DNA of 64,000 bases. Source: an uncultured Muribaculaceae bacterium (lineage in GTDB: Bacteria > Bacteroidota > Bacteroidia > Bacteroidales > Muribaculaceae). The DNA lies in NCBI GenBank assembly GCA_910579035.1, contig CAJTSR010000005.1:58183-122182 (forward strand), written 5' to 3'. Shown piece by piece: positions 44,729 to 54,308 of the stretch; position 1 is the first letter of the stretch, and each line of letters begins with the position of its first letter. Made by a program: the position numbers and the translations under genes. Under the pieces are notes generated by a model. It did not search any database. It was not told the DNA's origin and saw only the letters and a list, made by a program, of their open reading frames with translations.

Positions 44729-44729
44729 T

Positions 44730-45125
44730 ATGGCAAGCATCTTCTCCAAAATCATAGCCGGCGAGATACCATCGTACCGCATAGCCGAGGACGACAAGCA
44801 CTACGCCTTCCTCGATATCAACCCTCTTGCCGAAGGCCACACCCTGGTTGTGCACAAGCGCGAGGTAGACTATATCTTCGACCTGTCAGACAGCGAGTTC
44901 GCCGAGTTGCAGCTCTTTGCCAAGCGCGTAGCCGAGGCTATCAGGGCAACTATGCCCTGCAAGCGCGTCGGCGTAGCCGTGATAGGACTCGAAGTGCCTC
45001 ACGCCCACATACATCTGGTGCCTATCAACACCGAGGCCGACCTCGACTTCCGCCGCGAGAAACTGAAGCCCGCGCCCGAACGCATGGCTGAAATCGCATC
45101 GTCAATCGCAGAAAATTTCAAATAA
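44730..45125 (+). CDS. HIT-family nucleotide hydrolase/transferase
   Basis: 131 residues. The histidine triad is VPHAHIHLVP (about 88-97), preceded by SIFSKIIAGEIPSYRIAEDDKHYAFLDINP, typical of Hint/HinT-like proteins that hydrolyse adenosine phosphoramidates. Cytoplasmic. It lies in a tight plus-strand run greA-HIT-lipoprotein with gaps of 1 to 3 bases. The exact substrate is unknown. Confidence 0.92.
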   Translation: MASIFSKIIAGEIPSYRIAEDDKHYAFLDINPLAEGHTLVVHKREVDYIFDLSDSEFAELQLFAKRVAEAIRATMPCKRVGVAVIGLEVPHAHIHLVPINTEADLDFRREKLKPAPERMAEIASSIAENFK

Positions 45126-45128
45126 ACG

Positions 45129-46241
45129 ATGAAAAACAAAGCACTCTGCGCCATAGCCGGCGCCGCCCTGTGCGCCGCATCTTGCTCCGGCCCCTCCGGC
45201 TGGAGCCTTAAAGGGGAAATCGAAGGCAGCCACCCCGAAAAAGTGGCTCTCGAAGGCTACAACAACGGCATCTGGTACCTTATCGACTCGCTCAAGGTAG
45301 ACGCCGGCGGCAATTTCAGCTACAAGGCCGAAGCCCCTGCGGCATATCCCGAAATATTCCGCCTCACAGCCTCCGGCCACGACGGCGGCATATACTTCCC
45401 CGCCGACTCCTGCGACAAGGTGACGGTACTGGCCTCCGGCGAGCACTTCGGTACCGGCTACACCCTTGGCGGAACTCCCGAGGCGGCCACATTCGGCCGT
45501 GTCGACAGCCTCGTGGCAGCTACCGTTGCAGCCAACGACGCGCAGGCCGCAGCCACCAACCCCGACCTTCGCCGCAGACTCGTCGACATAATAACCGCCG
45601 ACACCACCGGCACGGTCGCATTCTACGTAGTTGGCAAAGCCGTCGGCGGCAAGCAGATATTCGACCCGGCCGACGCCTTCGGCAACCGCATATACGGCGC
45701 TGCCGCGCAGGTATTCAGCCAGTACGCTCCCTTCGACCCGCGTGGAGCAGCACTCCGCCGCAGCTACTTTGAAGGCCGCCAGGCTCTCGGCAAGATGCCC
45801 GAAAGCACCTCTCAGCAGATAATCGAGGTACCCGAGGCCGGGTTTATCAACATTGAAAACTACGACGACCGCGGCGTGCGCCACTCGCTGGCCGAGCTTG
45901 CCGAAAAAGGCAAGTTCATAGTGCTGAGCTTCACGGCCTACGGCGCCGACACATCGGTACCGTACAACGCCATACTCAACGACATCTACACCCGCTACCA
46001 CGACCGCGGCCTCGAAATATTCCAGATAGCGTTTGACTCCGACGAGCAGACATGGAAGACCGTTGCCCGCAACCTCCCGTGGATAACAGTGTGGAACTCG
46101 CCTGCCGACGGCGCTTCCGCCCTTGTTTCATACAATGTGGGCGCTTTCCCGGCCACATTCCTCATCGACCGCAGCGGCGTAATAGCTGCCCGCGTCACAA
46201 ATCCCGACGATCTCGCCAAAGAAGTAGCCAAATATTTCTGA
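45129..46241 (+). CDS. Thioredoxin-fold lipoprotein (DUF4369/TlpA-like) lacking CxxC
   Basis: 370 residues. Lipoprotein signal with AASC (C19). The N-terminal beta domain (about 25-120, LKGEIEGSHPEKVALEGY) is DUF4369-like, and a helical middle precedes a C-terminal thioredoxin fold (about 245-370: FIVLSFTAYGADTSVPYNAIL ... AFPATFLIDRSGVI). Where TlpA-type reductases carry CxxC after the first strand, this protein has AYGADTSV with no cysteines, so disulfide chemistry is not expected. A periplasmic, membrane-anchored chaperone or binding role is possible. A small GACCGG hairpin separates it from rmuC. Confidence 0.82.
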   Translation: MKNKALCAIAGAALCAASCSGPSGWSLKGEIEGSHPEKVALEGYNNGIWYLIDSLKVDAGGNFSYKAEAPAAYPEIFRLTASGHDGGIYFPADSCDKVTVLASGEHFGTGYTLGGTPEAATFGRVDSLVAATVAANDAQAAATNPDLRRRLVDIITADTTGTVAFYVVGKAVGGKQIFDPADAFGNRIYGAAAQVFSQYAPFDPRGAALRRSYFEGRQALGKMPESTSQQIIEVPEAGFINIENYDDRGVRHSLAELAEKGKFIVLSFTAYGADTSVPYNAILNDIYTRYHDRGLEIFQIAFDSDEQTWKTVARNLPWITVWNSPADGASALVSYNVGAFPATFLIDRSGVIAARVTNPDDLAKEVAKYF

Positions 46242-46267
46242 AACACGACCGGCGCAACCGGTCGGTA

Positions 46268-47659
46268 ATGCAAACCATTACCTCGTTGACATACATAGCA
46301 CTTACAGTACTCTCACTCGCGCTGGCCGCTGCCCTGGCTCTCCTATGGAAAAGCCACGGCGCGGCCGCTGCGCATAATGCCGAGAAGACGGCCATCGAGG
46401 CCGAGAAAGCAAGCCTCGCAGCCTCGAAAACCGCACTCGAAAACGAAAAGCAACGCCTTGAAGCCGCCCTCGCACGTGCCGAGGCCGAGCGCGAGGCGCA
46501 GCAGCGCGCGGTGACCGCCGCTCGCGAAGAAGCCGCACGCCTTGCCGAACGCATAGAGGCCCTTGCCCGCGAAAACGAACGAATCCAAAAAGAGCATGCG
46601 CGCCTCGAGGCAGAAGCCGAGGAGCGATTCCGCACACTCGCGGCGAAGTCGCTGCTGGCCAATGCCGACGCGCTGCGCGAGCAGAACCGCGCGGGACTCG
46701 CGCAAGTCCTCGAGCCTATGAAGGAAAACCTCGAGCAGTTCAAGCAGGCATTCACACAGCGATACGACAAGGAAAACGCCGAGCGCTTCGCCCTGTCGGA
46801 ACGCGTGCGCGAACTCGTTATGCTCAACCAGACCATAGGCCGCGAAACGCGCAAGCTCACCGACGCGTTGCGCGGAAATGCCAAGGTGCAGGGCGACTGG
46901 GGCGAGATGATTCTCGACAATATCCTCGAGCGCAGCGGCTTCAGGCGCGGCCACGAATACAGCGTACAGGAAACAGTGACCGATGCCGACGGCCGGCGAC
47001 TGCGCCCCGACGTTGTGATATCCTATACCGAGGGCCGCAAGCTCATCATTGACTCCAAGGTGTCGATTCAGGACTACATAGCCATGGTCAACGCCGACGA
47101 CGAGGCAAATCGCGACCGATTCGCCCGCGCCCATGTGGCCTCCGTCAAAAAGCACGTTGCCGAGCTGCGCTGCAAGTCCTATCAGGACGCCGTGGGCTCC
47201 GACAGGGTGGACTTCGTGCTGATGTTCATACCCCACGAAGGAGCCTTCCTCACGGCTATGAACCTTGACGAGTCGCTGTGGCAGACGGCTTTCGACAGCC
47301 GCGTGCTGATAATATCGCCCACACACCTGATGTCGGTAATCAAGCTCGTGGAGCAGGTATGGCGCCACGACAAGCAGAACCGCAACGCCCTCGAAATAGC
47401 CCGTCAGGCCGGTCTGATGCTCGACAAGTTCAGAGGTTTCCTCGACGATATGGAGCGCATCGACAAGGCAATAAACGGCGCGCGCGACGCATGGAACAGC
47501 GCCTTCGCCAAGCTGTCGACAGGCCCGGGCAACCTCGTGGGCAAGGCCCGCAGCCTGAGCGCCCTCGGAGCCAAGGCCAAGAAAGACCTTCCTCAGCGTT
47601 TCCTCGAACAGGCCGACCCGGACACCGAGGAAACCGATAATTCCGAAACAGAACAATGA
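46268..47659 (+). CDS. rmuC: DNA recombination protein RmuC
   Basis: 463 residues from the ATG at 46268. One N-terminal membrane helix (about 4-24) is followed by a long coiled coil (about 35-125, Ala/Glu/Lys-rich) and the RmuC nuclease-like domain from about 190: GNAKVQGDWGEMILDNILE, RRLRPDVVISYTEGRKLIIDSKVS with the acidic PD-(D/E)xK-type residues, and FVLMFIPHEGAF. RmuC limits inversions at short repeats. Normal length and domain order. Confidence 0.92.
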   Translation: MQTITSLTYIALTVLSLALAAALALLWKSHGAAAAHNAEKTAIEAEKASLAASKTALENEKQRLEAALARAEAEREAQQRAVTAAREEAARLAERIEALARENERIQKEHARLEAEAEERFRTLAAKSLLANADALREQNRAGLAQVLEPMKENLEQFKQAFTQRYDKENAERFALSERVRELVMLNQTIGRETRKLTDALRGNAKVQGDWGEMILDNILERSGFRRGHEYSVQETVTDADGRRLRPDVVISYTEGRKLIIDSKVSIQDYIAMVNADDEANRDRFARAHVASVKKHVAELRCKSYQDAVGSDRVDFVLMFIPHEGAFLTAMNLDESLWQTAFDSRVLIISPTHLMSVIKLVEQVWRHDKQNRNALEIARQAGLMLDKFRGFLDDMERIDKAINGARDAWNSAFAKLSTGPGNLVGKARSLSALGAKAKKDLPQRFLEQADPDTEETDNSETEQ

Positions 47660-47669
47660 CCTACAGAAT

Positions 47670-48425
47670 ATGATACCCAACTTCCGCTATCTGTTTTCGT
47701 CGATGCCGCCGGTTGTCAAAAACCTGCTTATCATCAACGTGCTGATATGGCTCATTATGGCAGTGGTACCGGCTGCCGAGCACACTCTCACCAAGAACCT
47801 CGCTCTCTACTACTTCTCATCGCCCGGCTTCCGGCCCTACCAGCTGTTCACATACATGTTCCTCCACGGAGGATTCACCCACCTGTTCTTCAACATGTTC
47901 GCGCTGGTGATGTTCGGCATGACCATCGAAAGGGCAATGGGCTCGGGTCGCTTCCTGTTCTACTACATATCGGTAGGCATCGGCGCGGCCTTTATCCAGA
48001 TGGGAGTGTTTGCGCTGTATATCAACCACCTGCAAGGCATGTTCGACCCCGAGGAAACACGCCAGATTATAGAGCGCGGCTGGGAACTGATGCAGACAGG
48101 CTACGGCTTTGCCGACCCCGACGCACAGGAGCTCAACTCCTTTGTCAACACGCCCATGGTAGGCGCGTCGGGAGCCATATACGGCGTGCTGCTCGCCTTC
48201 GGATTCCTCTTCCCGAATGTTCCCATCTATATCTTCTTCTTTCCCGTGCCTGTCAAGGCCAAGTGGCTCATCATAGGCTACTTCGTGCTTGAGCTGCTGT
48301 ACGGCATCAGCGGCACAGCCGACGGCGTGGCTCACTTTGCCCACATCGGCGGCATGGTGTTCGGCTTCCTTCTCCTCCTCTATTGGAAGCGCCGCGGGGT
48401 ATTCGACAACCGCTGGTTCCTATAA
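47670..48425 (+). CDS. Rhomboid-family intramembrane serine protease
   Basis: 251 residues with about six membrane helices. Rhomboid hallmarks: HGGFTHLFFNMFAL (oxyanion His/Asn), catalytic Ser in VGASGAIYG (about S166) and catalytic His in HFAHIGGM (about 222-229). It cleaves transmembrane segments of other membrane proteins. The large loop between helices 3 and 4 (about 115-160) is charged. Ten bases after rmuC and 3 before the EEP gene. Confidence 0.92.
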   Translation: MIPNFRYLFSSMPPVVKNLLIINVLIWLIMAVVPAAEHTLTKNLALYYFSSPGFRPYQLFTYMFLHGGFTHLFFNMFALVMFGMTIERAMGSGRFLFYYISVGIGAAFIQMGVFALYINHLQGMFDPEETRQIIERGWELMQTGYGFADPDAQELNSFVNTPMVGASGAIYGVLLAFGFLFPNVPIYIFFFPVPVKAKWLIIGYFVLELLYGISGTADGVAHFAHIGGMVFGFLLLLYWKRRGVFDNRWFL

Positions 48426-48428
48426 TCG

Positions 48429-49682
48429 ATGGACGAGCCAGAATCCGGCACGACGCCCGCACGTCCCCGCCCCAAAGGCAAGCCCGCATCCTCGCGCAAG
48501 GGTGCGAGGCCGACGAAGCCAAAAGGCAACGGCGAAGCGCGGGCCAAAAAGAAGAAACGGAAACGCTACTCGCCGTTCATGCGGCTGGTACGCGGCCTGA
48601 TGCTTATACTGAGCATAGCCTCGGTAGTGGCGCTCATAGCCACGGCATATTCCGGCAATGTGTCGCCGCTCAAGTACGGCGGCCTGTGGGGCATACTGCC
48701 TCTCTGCTTTCCGGGCTGCCTGTGCTGCTACGCCGCCCTGATGGCTCTGCAGGTATTCTGGCACTGGCGCGGGTTCGTAATAATGTCGGCAGGCATGCTT
48801 GCCTGCGCAGGCCCGGCTCTCGACGTATGCCCGCTCAACGTGGGGTTCGGCGAGCGAAAAGCCCCCGAAGGAGCGGAAACATTCACACTGCTCTCATACA
48901 ACATTCATAATTTCTGGGAAACGCGCGATTCGGCCGACAGCCGCATACCAAACCGTGGCTTACAGTACGTGCTCGACTCCGGCGCCGACATAGTGTGCCT
49001 TCAGGAAGCGGACGCCATAAGCGTATCGCGCTCGCTCAATATAACGGCAGAGCAGGTACAGCGCCTGCACGCCCTCTACCCCTACGTGATAATCAGCGGC
49101 TCGGCGCAGGCCGTGCTGTCGAAATTCCTGATAGAGCCTATACATCTTGTGGTGTCGCGCAGCGAGTTCGACGATGCCGACCTCGCCGCATACCGCGTGA
49201 CACTGCCCGGCGGCAAGATTGTAAGCCTCTTCAATGTCCACCTGCAATCGCTGGCACTCAACGAGAACGACCGCCAGCTATACCGAAAACTCACCGATCT
49301 GGAGAAGCAGGATCTGACATCCGTTCGGGTGCAACTCGTCGAAAAACTCCGGCATGCCAATATAGAGCGAGCACGGCAGGCGCAGGCGCTCCTTCGCTTC
49401 ATACGCCACTACGGCGGCCCCGACGTGCTGATATGCGGCGACTTCAACGATGTGGCCACCTGCTACACCCTCCGCACGCTTGCCGGCGCGGGCTTCAAGG
49501 AAGTATACCCCGAAGTAGGCTTCGGCCCTATAATAACCTACAACTCCGGGCGCTTCTACTTCGGCATAGACCACGTTCTATACCGTGGCGACTTCAAACC
49601 CCTCAGCCTCACCAAAGGCACACTCCGCGCCTCCGACCATTATCCCCTCACCGTCCGCTTCGCCACCGGCGGGGGCAGGTAG
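48429..49682 (+). CDS. Membrane-anchored endonuclease/exonuclease/phosphatase-fold protein
   Basis: 417 residues. A Lys/Pro-rich cytoplasmic start (1-40) is followed by three membrane helices (about 48-69, 78-103, 115-132) and a soluble EEP domain: LSYNIHNFW (about 155), DIVCLQEADA, a long helix, CGDFNDVATCYTL and ASDHYPLTVRF at the end. The metal and catalytic residues (Asn, Glu, Asp-Phe-Asn, Asp-His) are all present. The domain probably faces the periplasm and hydrolyses a phosphodiester or phospholipid headgroup. It is followed by the composite repeat. Confidence 0.88.
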   Translation: MDEPESGTTPARPRPKGKPASSRKGARPTKPKGNGEARAKKKKRKRYSPFMRLVRGLMLILSIASVVALIATAYSGNVSPLKYGGLWGILPLCFPGCLCCYAALMALQVFWHWRGFVIMSAGMLACAGPALDVCPLNVGFGERKAPEGAETFTLLSYNIHNFWETRDSADSRIPNRGLQYVLDSGADIVCLQEADAISVSRSLNITAEQVQRLHALYPYVIISGSAQAVLSKFLIEPIHLVVSRSEFDDADLAAYRVTLPGGKIVSLFNVHLQSLALNENDRQLYRKLTDLEKQDLTSVRVQLVEKLRHANIERARQAQALLRFIRHYGGPDVLICGDFNDVATCYTLRTLAGAGFKEVYPEVGFGPIITYNSGRFYFGIDHVLYRGDFKPLSLTKGTLRASDHYPLTVRFATGGGR

Positions 49683-49792
49683 GTGGGTAAGTGGGTAGGT
49701 GGACAGGTGGGTAGGTGGACAGGTGAGCAGGTGGACAGGTGAGCAGGTGAGCAGGTGGACAAGAGAGTAGGGACGCGGCGTGCCGCGTTTTT
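49681..49792. repeat. Composite repeat: octamer array plus CGCG hairpin, terminator-like
   Basis: About ten octamers (complement of YCACYTRN) from 49681 to 49762, then AGAGTAGGG and the hairpin ACGCGGC-GT-GCCGCGT (49773-49788) followed by five T. On the plus strand this is a plausible terminator for the preceding operon. Inverted relative to the copy at 24328. Confidence 0.7.
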
Positions 49793-49865
49793 CGCGTCGC
49801 AACCGTGTTGCCACCGTGTCGCAGGCCGTGCCGATGTCGTGCCGACATCATTCCGTGAAAAAATT

Positions 49866-49897
49866 TTTGCGATATGGGGGCTTTTTGCTATTTTTGT
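49866..49897 (+). promoter_or_regulatory. Promoter of the RSH-pgpH-porW operon
   Basis: TTTG (49866-49869), 19-base spacer, TATTTTTGT (49889-49897). ATG at 49928. Confidence 0.7.
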
Positions 49898-49927
49898 AGT
49901 TAATTGGCTTTAAATCCGCCTTTAAAA

Positions 49928-52177
49928 ATGGTCAAAGAAGCACTTTTAAGCCCCGAGGAAGAAGACCGCATGATCGAACAGGCCTTCGCAGACCTCATGG
50001 ACGGCTATCTGCGGAGCAACCACCGCAAGAAAGTCGAGATGATAGAGCGTGCCTACCGCTTCGCCAAGGAGGCCCACAGAGGTGTCCGCAGGCGCAGCGG
50101 CGAGCCATACATAATGCACCCTATTGCCGTGGCCAAGATAGCGTCGCAGGAGATAGGGCTCGGCTCCACGTCGATATGCGCGGCGCTGCTCCACGACGTG
50201 GTGGAAGACACCGAGTATACCGTCGAGGACATCGAGCAGCACTTCGGCCCCAAGATAGCGCAACTGGTAGAGGGACTTACCAAGATATCGGGCGGCATCT
50301 TCGGCGACAGGGCGTCGGTACAGGCCGAAAACTTCCGCAAACTGCTCCTGACCATGAGCGAGGACATACGCGTGGTGCTGGTAAAGATGGCCGACAGGCT
50401 CCACAATATGCGCACCCTCGGCTCGATGGCGCCCAACAAGCGCTACAAGATTGCCGGAGAAACACTCTACATATACGCTCCGCTGGCACACCGCCTCGGC
50501 CTGTTCGCCATCAAGACCGAGCTTGAGGACCTGAGTTTCAAGCACGAGCACCCCGACATATATCAGGATATTTCCGACAAGATCAAGGCCACCCAGCAGA
50601 GGCGCAGCGAGGTATATACCGATTTCTCCGCCCCTATCAAGGCGAAGCTCGACGAGCTTGGCATACAGTACGAGGCCAAGGCGCGCCTTAAGTCGGTATA
50701 TTCCATATACAAGAAAATGGAGGCCAAGCACCTGCCTTTCGAGGAGGTGTACGACCTCTATGCCATGCGAATAATCTTTGAATGCGACGACCAGGCGCGC
50801 GAGAAAGCGATATGCTGGAGCATATACTCGGCAATAACCGACCTATACCAGCTCCACCCCAGCCGCACCCGCGACTGGATCGTGACCCCGAAGGCCAACG
50901 GCTATCAGGCCCTTCATCTGACCGTGATGGGGCCCGACGGCAACTGGGTGGAAGTGCAGATACGTAGCCGGCGCATGGACGAGATAGCCGAAAAAGGTTT
51001 TGCCGCCCACTGGAGGTACAAGATAGGCGAAGGCGACGAAGAATCTGAACTGAACGCATGGCTCAAGACCATAAAGGACATACTCGACAATCCTGAGCCG
51101 AGCGCCATCGACTTCCTCAACACGCTAAAGCTCAACCTTTTCTCGTCGGAGATAGTAGTATTCACCCCGGCGGGCGAACCTGTGACGCTACCGGCGGGAG
51201 CAACCGTGCTCGACCTCGCGTTCGCCCTCCACACCGAGATAGGTATGCACTGCATTGCCGCCAAGGTAAACCACAAGCTCGTACCCTTGCAGCACGAGCT
51301 GCGCAGCGGCGACCAGGCCGAGATACTCACGTCCAAGAACCAGATGCCGCAGCCTGAGTGGGAAAGCTTCATGAAGACGGCCAAAGGGCGCACACGCCTG
51401 CGCCAGGGACTCCGCCGCGCGTTGCAGCCCATGGTCAACAAGGGCGCCGACATACTGTCGCAGTGGCTTGCCGACAACAGCATTCCCGACACCAACATGG
51501 TTATAACCAAGCTGCAGGGCATATTCCACGTTCCAAACCGCGAGGAACTGTGCCGGCAGCTCGGCGCTCAGGAAATAATGCTCGGCGACTTCCTCGTGAA
51601 GCCTCTCCGCAAGGCTGCCCAGCAGCCCAAGCAGGGCAGCGGCATACTTTCCAAGATATGGAATCTCGGAAAGAAAACAGGACCGGCTCCTGCACCCGCT
51701 CCAGCGCAAGCGCCCCCGAAAATCAATCCTAAACAGACATACCGCCTGTCGAGTTCTACCGATAGCGCCAACTTCAAGCTCGCCCCATGTTGCAGCCCAA
51801 TACCCGGCGACGACGTGATGGGCTTTATCGACGACGACGGCATGGTGGAAATCCATTCACTCGACTGCCCGAGGGCGCAGGTGCTCAAAGCGGCCTACGG
51901 CTCACGGATAGTAGCCACCGAATGGGACCGTACCGACGAGCGCTTCCTTGCCCGAGTGCATATCGAGGGCATCGACCGCCACGGCATACTCCAGGAACTC
52001 ACGAACCTTATTTCCAACACCATGGGCATCGATATGCGCAAACTCAACATCGAGGCAAGCGGCGAAGTGTTTGCCTGCGACCTGTGGGTGCGCGTGCGCG
52101 ATGTAGCCGTGGTCGACGACCTCTGCACACGCACCAAATCGATCGACGGCGTGCGTGCCGCCACCCGGATACACTGA
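49928..52177 (+). CDS. Bifunctional RelA/SpoT-type (p)ppGpp synthetase/hydrolase
   Basis: 749 residues from the ATG at 49928; a TTG eight codons upstream is less likely. The hydrolase HD domain has HPIAVAKIA, HDVVEDTEY and VKMADRLHNMRTLG. The synthetase domain has KSVYSIYKKM, VYDLYAMRIIF (with the catalytic Asp), TPKANGYQALH and VEVQIRSRRMDEIAE. Then come a TGS domain (FTPAGEPVTLPAGATVLDLAFALH) and a C-terminal ACT domain (HIEGIDRHGILQELTNLI). All expected residues for both activities are visible, unlike the RSH at 18097. The PgpH-like gene follows. Confidence 0.93.
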   Translation: MVKEALLSPEEEDRMIEQAFADLMDGYLRSNHRKKVEMIERAYRFAKEAHRGVRRRSGEPYIMHPIAVAKIASQEIGLGSTSICAALLHDVVEDTEYTVEDIEQHFGPKIAQLVEGLTKISGGIFGDRASVQAENFRKLLLTMSEDIRVVLVKMADRLHNMRTLGSMAPNKRYKIAGETLYIYAPLAHRLGLFAIKTELEDLSFKHEHPDIYQDISDKIKATQQRRSEVYTDFSAPIKAKLDELGIQYEAKARLKSVYSIYKKMEAKHLPFEEVYDLYAMRIIFECDDQAREKAICWSIYSAITDLYQLHPSRTRDWIVTPKANGYQALHLTVMGPDGNWVEVQIRSRRMDEIAEKGFAAHWRYKIGEGDEESELNAWLKTIKDILDNPEPSAIDFLNTLKLNLFSSEIVVFTPAGEPVTLPAGATVLDLAFALHTEIGMHCIAAKVNHKLVPLQHELRSGDQAEILTSKNQMPQPEWESFMKTAKGRTRLRQGLRRALQPMVNKGADILSQWLADNSIPDTNMVITKLQGIFHVPNREELCRQLGAQEIMLGDFLVKPLRKAAQQPKQGSGILSKIWNLGKKTGPAPAPAPAQAPPKINPKQTYRLSSSTDSANFKLAPCCSPIPGDDVMGFIDDDGMVEIHSLDCPRAQVLKAAYGSRIVATEWDRTDERFLARVHIEGIDRHGILQELTNLISNTMGIDMRKLNIEASGEVFACDLWVRVRDVAVVDDLCTRTKSIDGVRAATRIH

Positions 52178-52226
52178 GAGTATGTCAACCTTTAAATCCA
52201 CGCATACCCTATAACTGATTCCTCTT

Positions 52227-54308
52227 ATGACAAACCATATACCACCAATCAAAAACGGTTTAGTCCAAAGAATACTCATAGCGCTTGCGGCAACAATCGT
52301 TATCGTCTATTTCTACCCGCACCCGGAGTCGAACCGCTTCAATTACGAAGAAGGCCGGCCATGGAACTACGCCAAACTCATAGCGCCTTTCGACATACCC
52401 ATACACCCCGATTCGGCCACGATAGAGGCCGCGCGCGACACCCTCGACAAGCGTTTCGTGCCTATCTACGAGCTGAACCAGCTCATTATCGACACCATAG
52501 TGCGGCGTCTGCCCGACGCTCCGGGCTACAAGAACCGGCTCAGCTCTGAAATACGCAAGATATATGCCTCGGGCGTGGTCGACATGCGCACCAAGGACGA
52601 GATAAGCGCCGGGAAACTGCCCAAAGTGCGCATTCTCGACAAAAACATACTCAGCGAGATGTCGACCTCGGCATTCACCTCGCCACGCGACGTATACCTA
52701 TACCTCGACTCGGTGATCGTAGACCCCGAACTGCACAAATACTTCGCACGAGCCAACCTGCAGAACATTCTCCAGCCCAACTATACCCGCAACGAGGAAG
52801 AAAGCCGCCGCCACTACGAATACGACTATCTCACGCTCACGGCCGACCGTGGCATAATCCTTCAGGGACAGACCATTATCGACAAGGGAGCTATCATCAC
52901 GGGGCAGGACTACACCAACCTGCACACCTACGAAACCATGATGGCCCAGCTGAGCTACAAGGAGAACCAGAGCAAATACCTGATGCTTCTCGGTCAGTTC
53001 CTCTACGTGGCAGTGCTCATGAGCCTGCTCATGCTCTACTTCCGTTTTTTCAGCCCGGCAGTGTACGGCAATATCCGCGCAATACAGTTTGTGTACATAC
53101 TGCTCACACTGTTCTTCCTCATAGCCACGGGCCTTAACTACTTCATAGCCCAGGGCATATACATAGCCCCGATGATGATAGTGCCGATACTGATGCTGGT
53201 ATTCTTCGACGGGCGCACCGCCATATTCGTCACCGGGATACTGTCGCTTATCTGTGCCGGAGTCACGGCTTTCGCCCTCGAATTCCTCTTCCTGCAGTTC
53301 TGCGCCGCAACAGCCACTGTCTACACCCTTGGCGAACTCAGCCGCCGCTCTCAACTGCTGCGCACATCGGCGGTGGTGGCCGTGGCATACATGGTGTCCT
53401 ACATAGCCCTCGAACTGCTTATGAACGGCTCCTTTGAAGCCTTCACATGGCGAATGACATGCTTCCTGATCGTCAACGCCGGACTCAGCTCTATGGCCTA
53501 CATACTTATGTTCGCTGCCGAACGCGCTTTCGGCTTCATCTCGGTGGTGACACTCGTGGAGCTTGCCGACATCAACGCGCCGCTGCTGTCGCGCCTGTCG
53601 AACGAGTGCCCCGGCACTTTCCAGCACTCCATAGCGGTGAGCAACCTCGCCTCCGATGCCGCCCAGCGCATAGGAGCCAACGTGCAACTGGTGCGCGCCG
53701 GAGCGCTCTACCACGACATCGGCAAGCTCGCCAACCCGGCGTTCTTCACCGAGAACCAGCACGGGGTGAACCCCCACGATGCCCTGCCGCCCGAACGCAG
53801 CGCCGCTATCGTGGTGAACCATGTTGCCGACGGCCTCAAACTCGCCGACAAGGCAGGACTGCCCAAGGTAATCCGCGACTTCATTCGCGAGCACCACGGG
53901 GCAGGACTGGCAAAATACTTCTACATAACGTATTGCCGCAACCACCCCGACGAGGAAGTCGACAAATCGGTGTTCAGCTACCCCGGCCCGAACCCGCAGA
54001 CACGCGAAACATCGGTGATGATGATGGCCGACTCGGTAGAGGCGGCAAGCCGCTCGCTGCCCGAACACACACGCGAGGCAATAACCGAGCTGGTGAACCG
54101 CATCGTCGATTCCCAGATTGCCGACGGGCTTCACAACGAGTCCACACTGTCGTTCCGCGACGTGGCCAAGATTAAGGAGGCATTCATAAAGCGCCTTATG
54201 ACAATCTACCACTCGCGCATCGCCTACCCCTCCGCGACAAAGAAAACCGAGGCGGCCCCGGCAGCCGCCGCAAACCCGGCAACACCGCCGCAAGGCAGCA
54301 AACAATGA
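52227..54308 (+). CDS. 7TM-HD family phosphodiesterase (PgpH-like)
   Basis: 693 residues: one N-terminal helix (about 12-30), an extracytoplasmic 7TMR-HDED domain (about 30-255), seven membrane helices (about 260-435) and a cytoplasmic HD domain. FQHSIAVSNLASDAA provides the first His, LYHDIGKL (near 495-502) the HD pair, IREHHG and FSYPGPNPQTRETSVMMMAD the rest. PgpH-type enzymes hydrolyse c-di-AMP to pApA; this activity is inferred from the family. The gene overlaps porW by 4 bases. Confidence 0.9.
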   Translation: MTNHIPPIKNGLVQRILIALAATIVIVYFYPHPESNRFNYEEGRPWNYAKLIAPFDIPIHPDSATIEAARDTLDKRFVPIYELNQLIIDTIVRRLPDAPGYKNRLSSEIRKIYASGVVDMRTKDEISAGKLPKVRILDKNILSEMSTSAFTSPRDVYLYLDSVIVDPELHKYFARANLQNILQPNYTRNEEESRRHYEYDYLTLTADRGIILQGQTIIDKGAIITGQDYTNLHTYETMMAQLSYKENQSKYLMLLGQFLYVAVLMSLLMLYFRFFSPAVYGNIRAIQFVYILLTLFFLIATGLNYFIAQGIYIAPMMIVPILMLVFFDGRTAIFVTGILSLICAGVTAFALEFLFLQFCAATATVYTLGELSRRSQLLRTSAVVAVAYMVSYIALELLMNGSFEAFTWRMTCFLIVNAGLSSMAYILMFAAERAFGFISVVTLVELADINAPLLSRLSNECPGTFQHSIAVSNLASDAAQRIGANVQLVRAGALYHDIGKLANPAFFTENQHGVNPHDALPPERSAAIVVNHVADGLKLADKAGLPKVIRDFIREHHGAGLAKYFYITYCRNHPDEEVDKSVFSYPGPNPQTRETSVMMMADSVEAASRSLPEHTREAITELVNRIVDSQIADGLHNESTLSFRDVAKIKEAFIKRLMTIYHSRIAYPSATKKTEAAPAAAANPATPPQGSKQ

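Noticed and set aside
49578..49851. Minus-strand open frames reading as Leu-Thr-Cys-Pro-Pro-Ala-His repeats
   Set aside because: They are translations of the YCACYTRN octamer array, which is open in several frames; no start context or family.
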